Shown: piece after piece, positions 63,855-64,000 of the stretch
Numbering within the stretch: position 1 is the stretch's first letter
How the letters are laid out: each line of letters starts with the position of its first letter
NCBI GenBank assembly: GCA_903884655.1
Contig: CAISFO010000009.1
Span: 1 to 64,000, forward strand
DNA length: 64,000 bases
From: an uncultured Holophagaceae bacterium
Lineage (GTDB): Bacteria > Acidobacteriota > Holophagae > Holophagales > Holophagaceae
Direction: 5' to 3'
Made by a program: the position numbers and the translations under genes
The notes under the pieces: model-generated
What the model saw: the letters and a program-made list of their open reading frames with translations, nothing else
Databases searched by the model: none
Told to the model about the DNA's origin: nothing

Positions 63855-64000
63855 TGAACCCCTTTGAATCCCTGGGCCTGAGACACGACGGTCGCACGCT
63901 CTGGGTGCTGGACCAGACTCAGCTCCCGGACACGGAAGTGTGGTTGGACGGCAGCGACCCGGGGACCATGGTCGCCCTCATCCAGCGCCTGGCGGTGCGG
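63854..64000 (+). CDS. mtnA: S-methyl-5-thioribose-1-phosphate isomerase (partial, cut by window end)
   Basis: 49 codons are visible: a start overlapping the preceding stop (TGATG), then RHDGRTLWVLDQTQLPDTEVW and IQRLAVR. The LDQTQLP element followed by an RLAVRG-type segment is characteristic of MtnA, which isomerises methylthioribose-1-phosphate to the ribulose form. It would supply the substrate of the adjacent aldolase. Assignment from the N-terminus only. Confidence 0.78.
   Translation, partial: MNPFESLGLRHDGRTLWVLDQTQLPDTEVWLDGSDPGTMVALIQRLAVR

Overview
The window is one contiguous stretch of high-GC (roughly mid-60s %), gene-dense chromosome from a Gram-negative bacterium. An outer membrane is implied by a TamB-type protein, a DcaP-like porin, lipoproteins and many exported proteins. 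The gene content (adenosylcobalamin-dependent ribonucleotide reductase, PilZ proteins, LIV-type ABC transporter, dicarboxylate metabolism, Ptb/Buk enzymes) and the look of the proteins suggest an acidobacterium of the Holophaga/Geothrix group. That placement is inference from memory of the families, not a search. No prophage, CRISPR array, rRNA or tRNA was seen.

Layout. Positions 1-8 kb: threonine catabolism (tdh, and kbl about 4.7 kb away), asnB, and an overlapping trio of PilZ, membrane rhodanese and MauE/DoxX genes. 7-17 kb: a core block of lipoprotein, dnaG, rpoD, a Ser/Thr kinase and tamB, then a 267-bp MITE-like element inserted exactly at the tamB stop codon, then moaD. 17-26 kb: dnaX, a radical SAM protein, a DUF421 membrane protein, hemY/hemG-type oxidase and hemH, several small unknowns, a DUF2400 protein, a VOC protein and the SRP RNA gene (ffs). 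26-33 kb: nrdJ and a multi-PAS hybrid histidine kinase. 33-43 kb: a BNR propeller with a MoaD/ThiS-like partner, mdh, mtgA, PilZ, a HEAT-repeat protein, ilvA, an M29-like peptidase, rsmE, a TfoX-like protein and ptb.

44-58.5 kb is the most interesting part, a probable asparagine/aspartate/C4-dicarboxylate utilisation cluster. It runs: DASS-type dicarboxylate transporter (divergent), aspartase with a signal peptide, a histidine kinase with a periplasmic solute-binding sensor domain, an NtrC-type regulator with GAFTGA, a DcaP-like porin, the LivKHMGF ABC transporter, and a secreted type II asparaginase. The aspartase and asparaginase genes have sigma-54 (-24/-12) promoters preceded by two conserved 12-bp boxes with identical geometry at both loci (100 bp between boxes, 106 bp from the second box to the -24 element). 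They also have closely similar signal peptides. The simplest reading is a periplasmic route asparagine to aspartate to fumarate plus ammonia, controlled by the local two-component system, with fumarate then imported by the DASS carrier.

58.5-64 kb: a secreted unknown, a natural fusion of phosphate acyltransferase and butyrate/acetate kinase, a conserved membrane protein, a TlpA-like thioredoxin, and the start of a methylthioadenosine-salvage operon (class II aldolase plus mtnA, cut by the window end).
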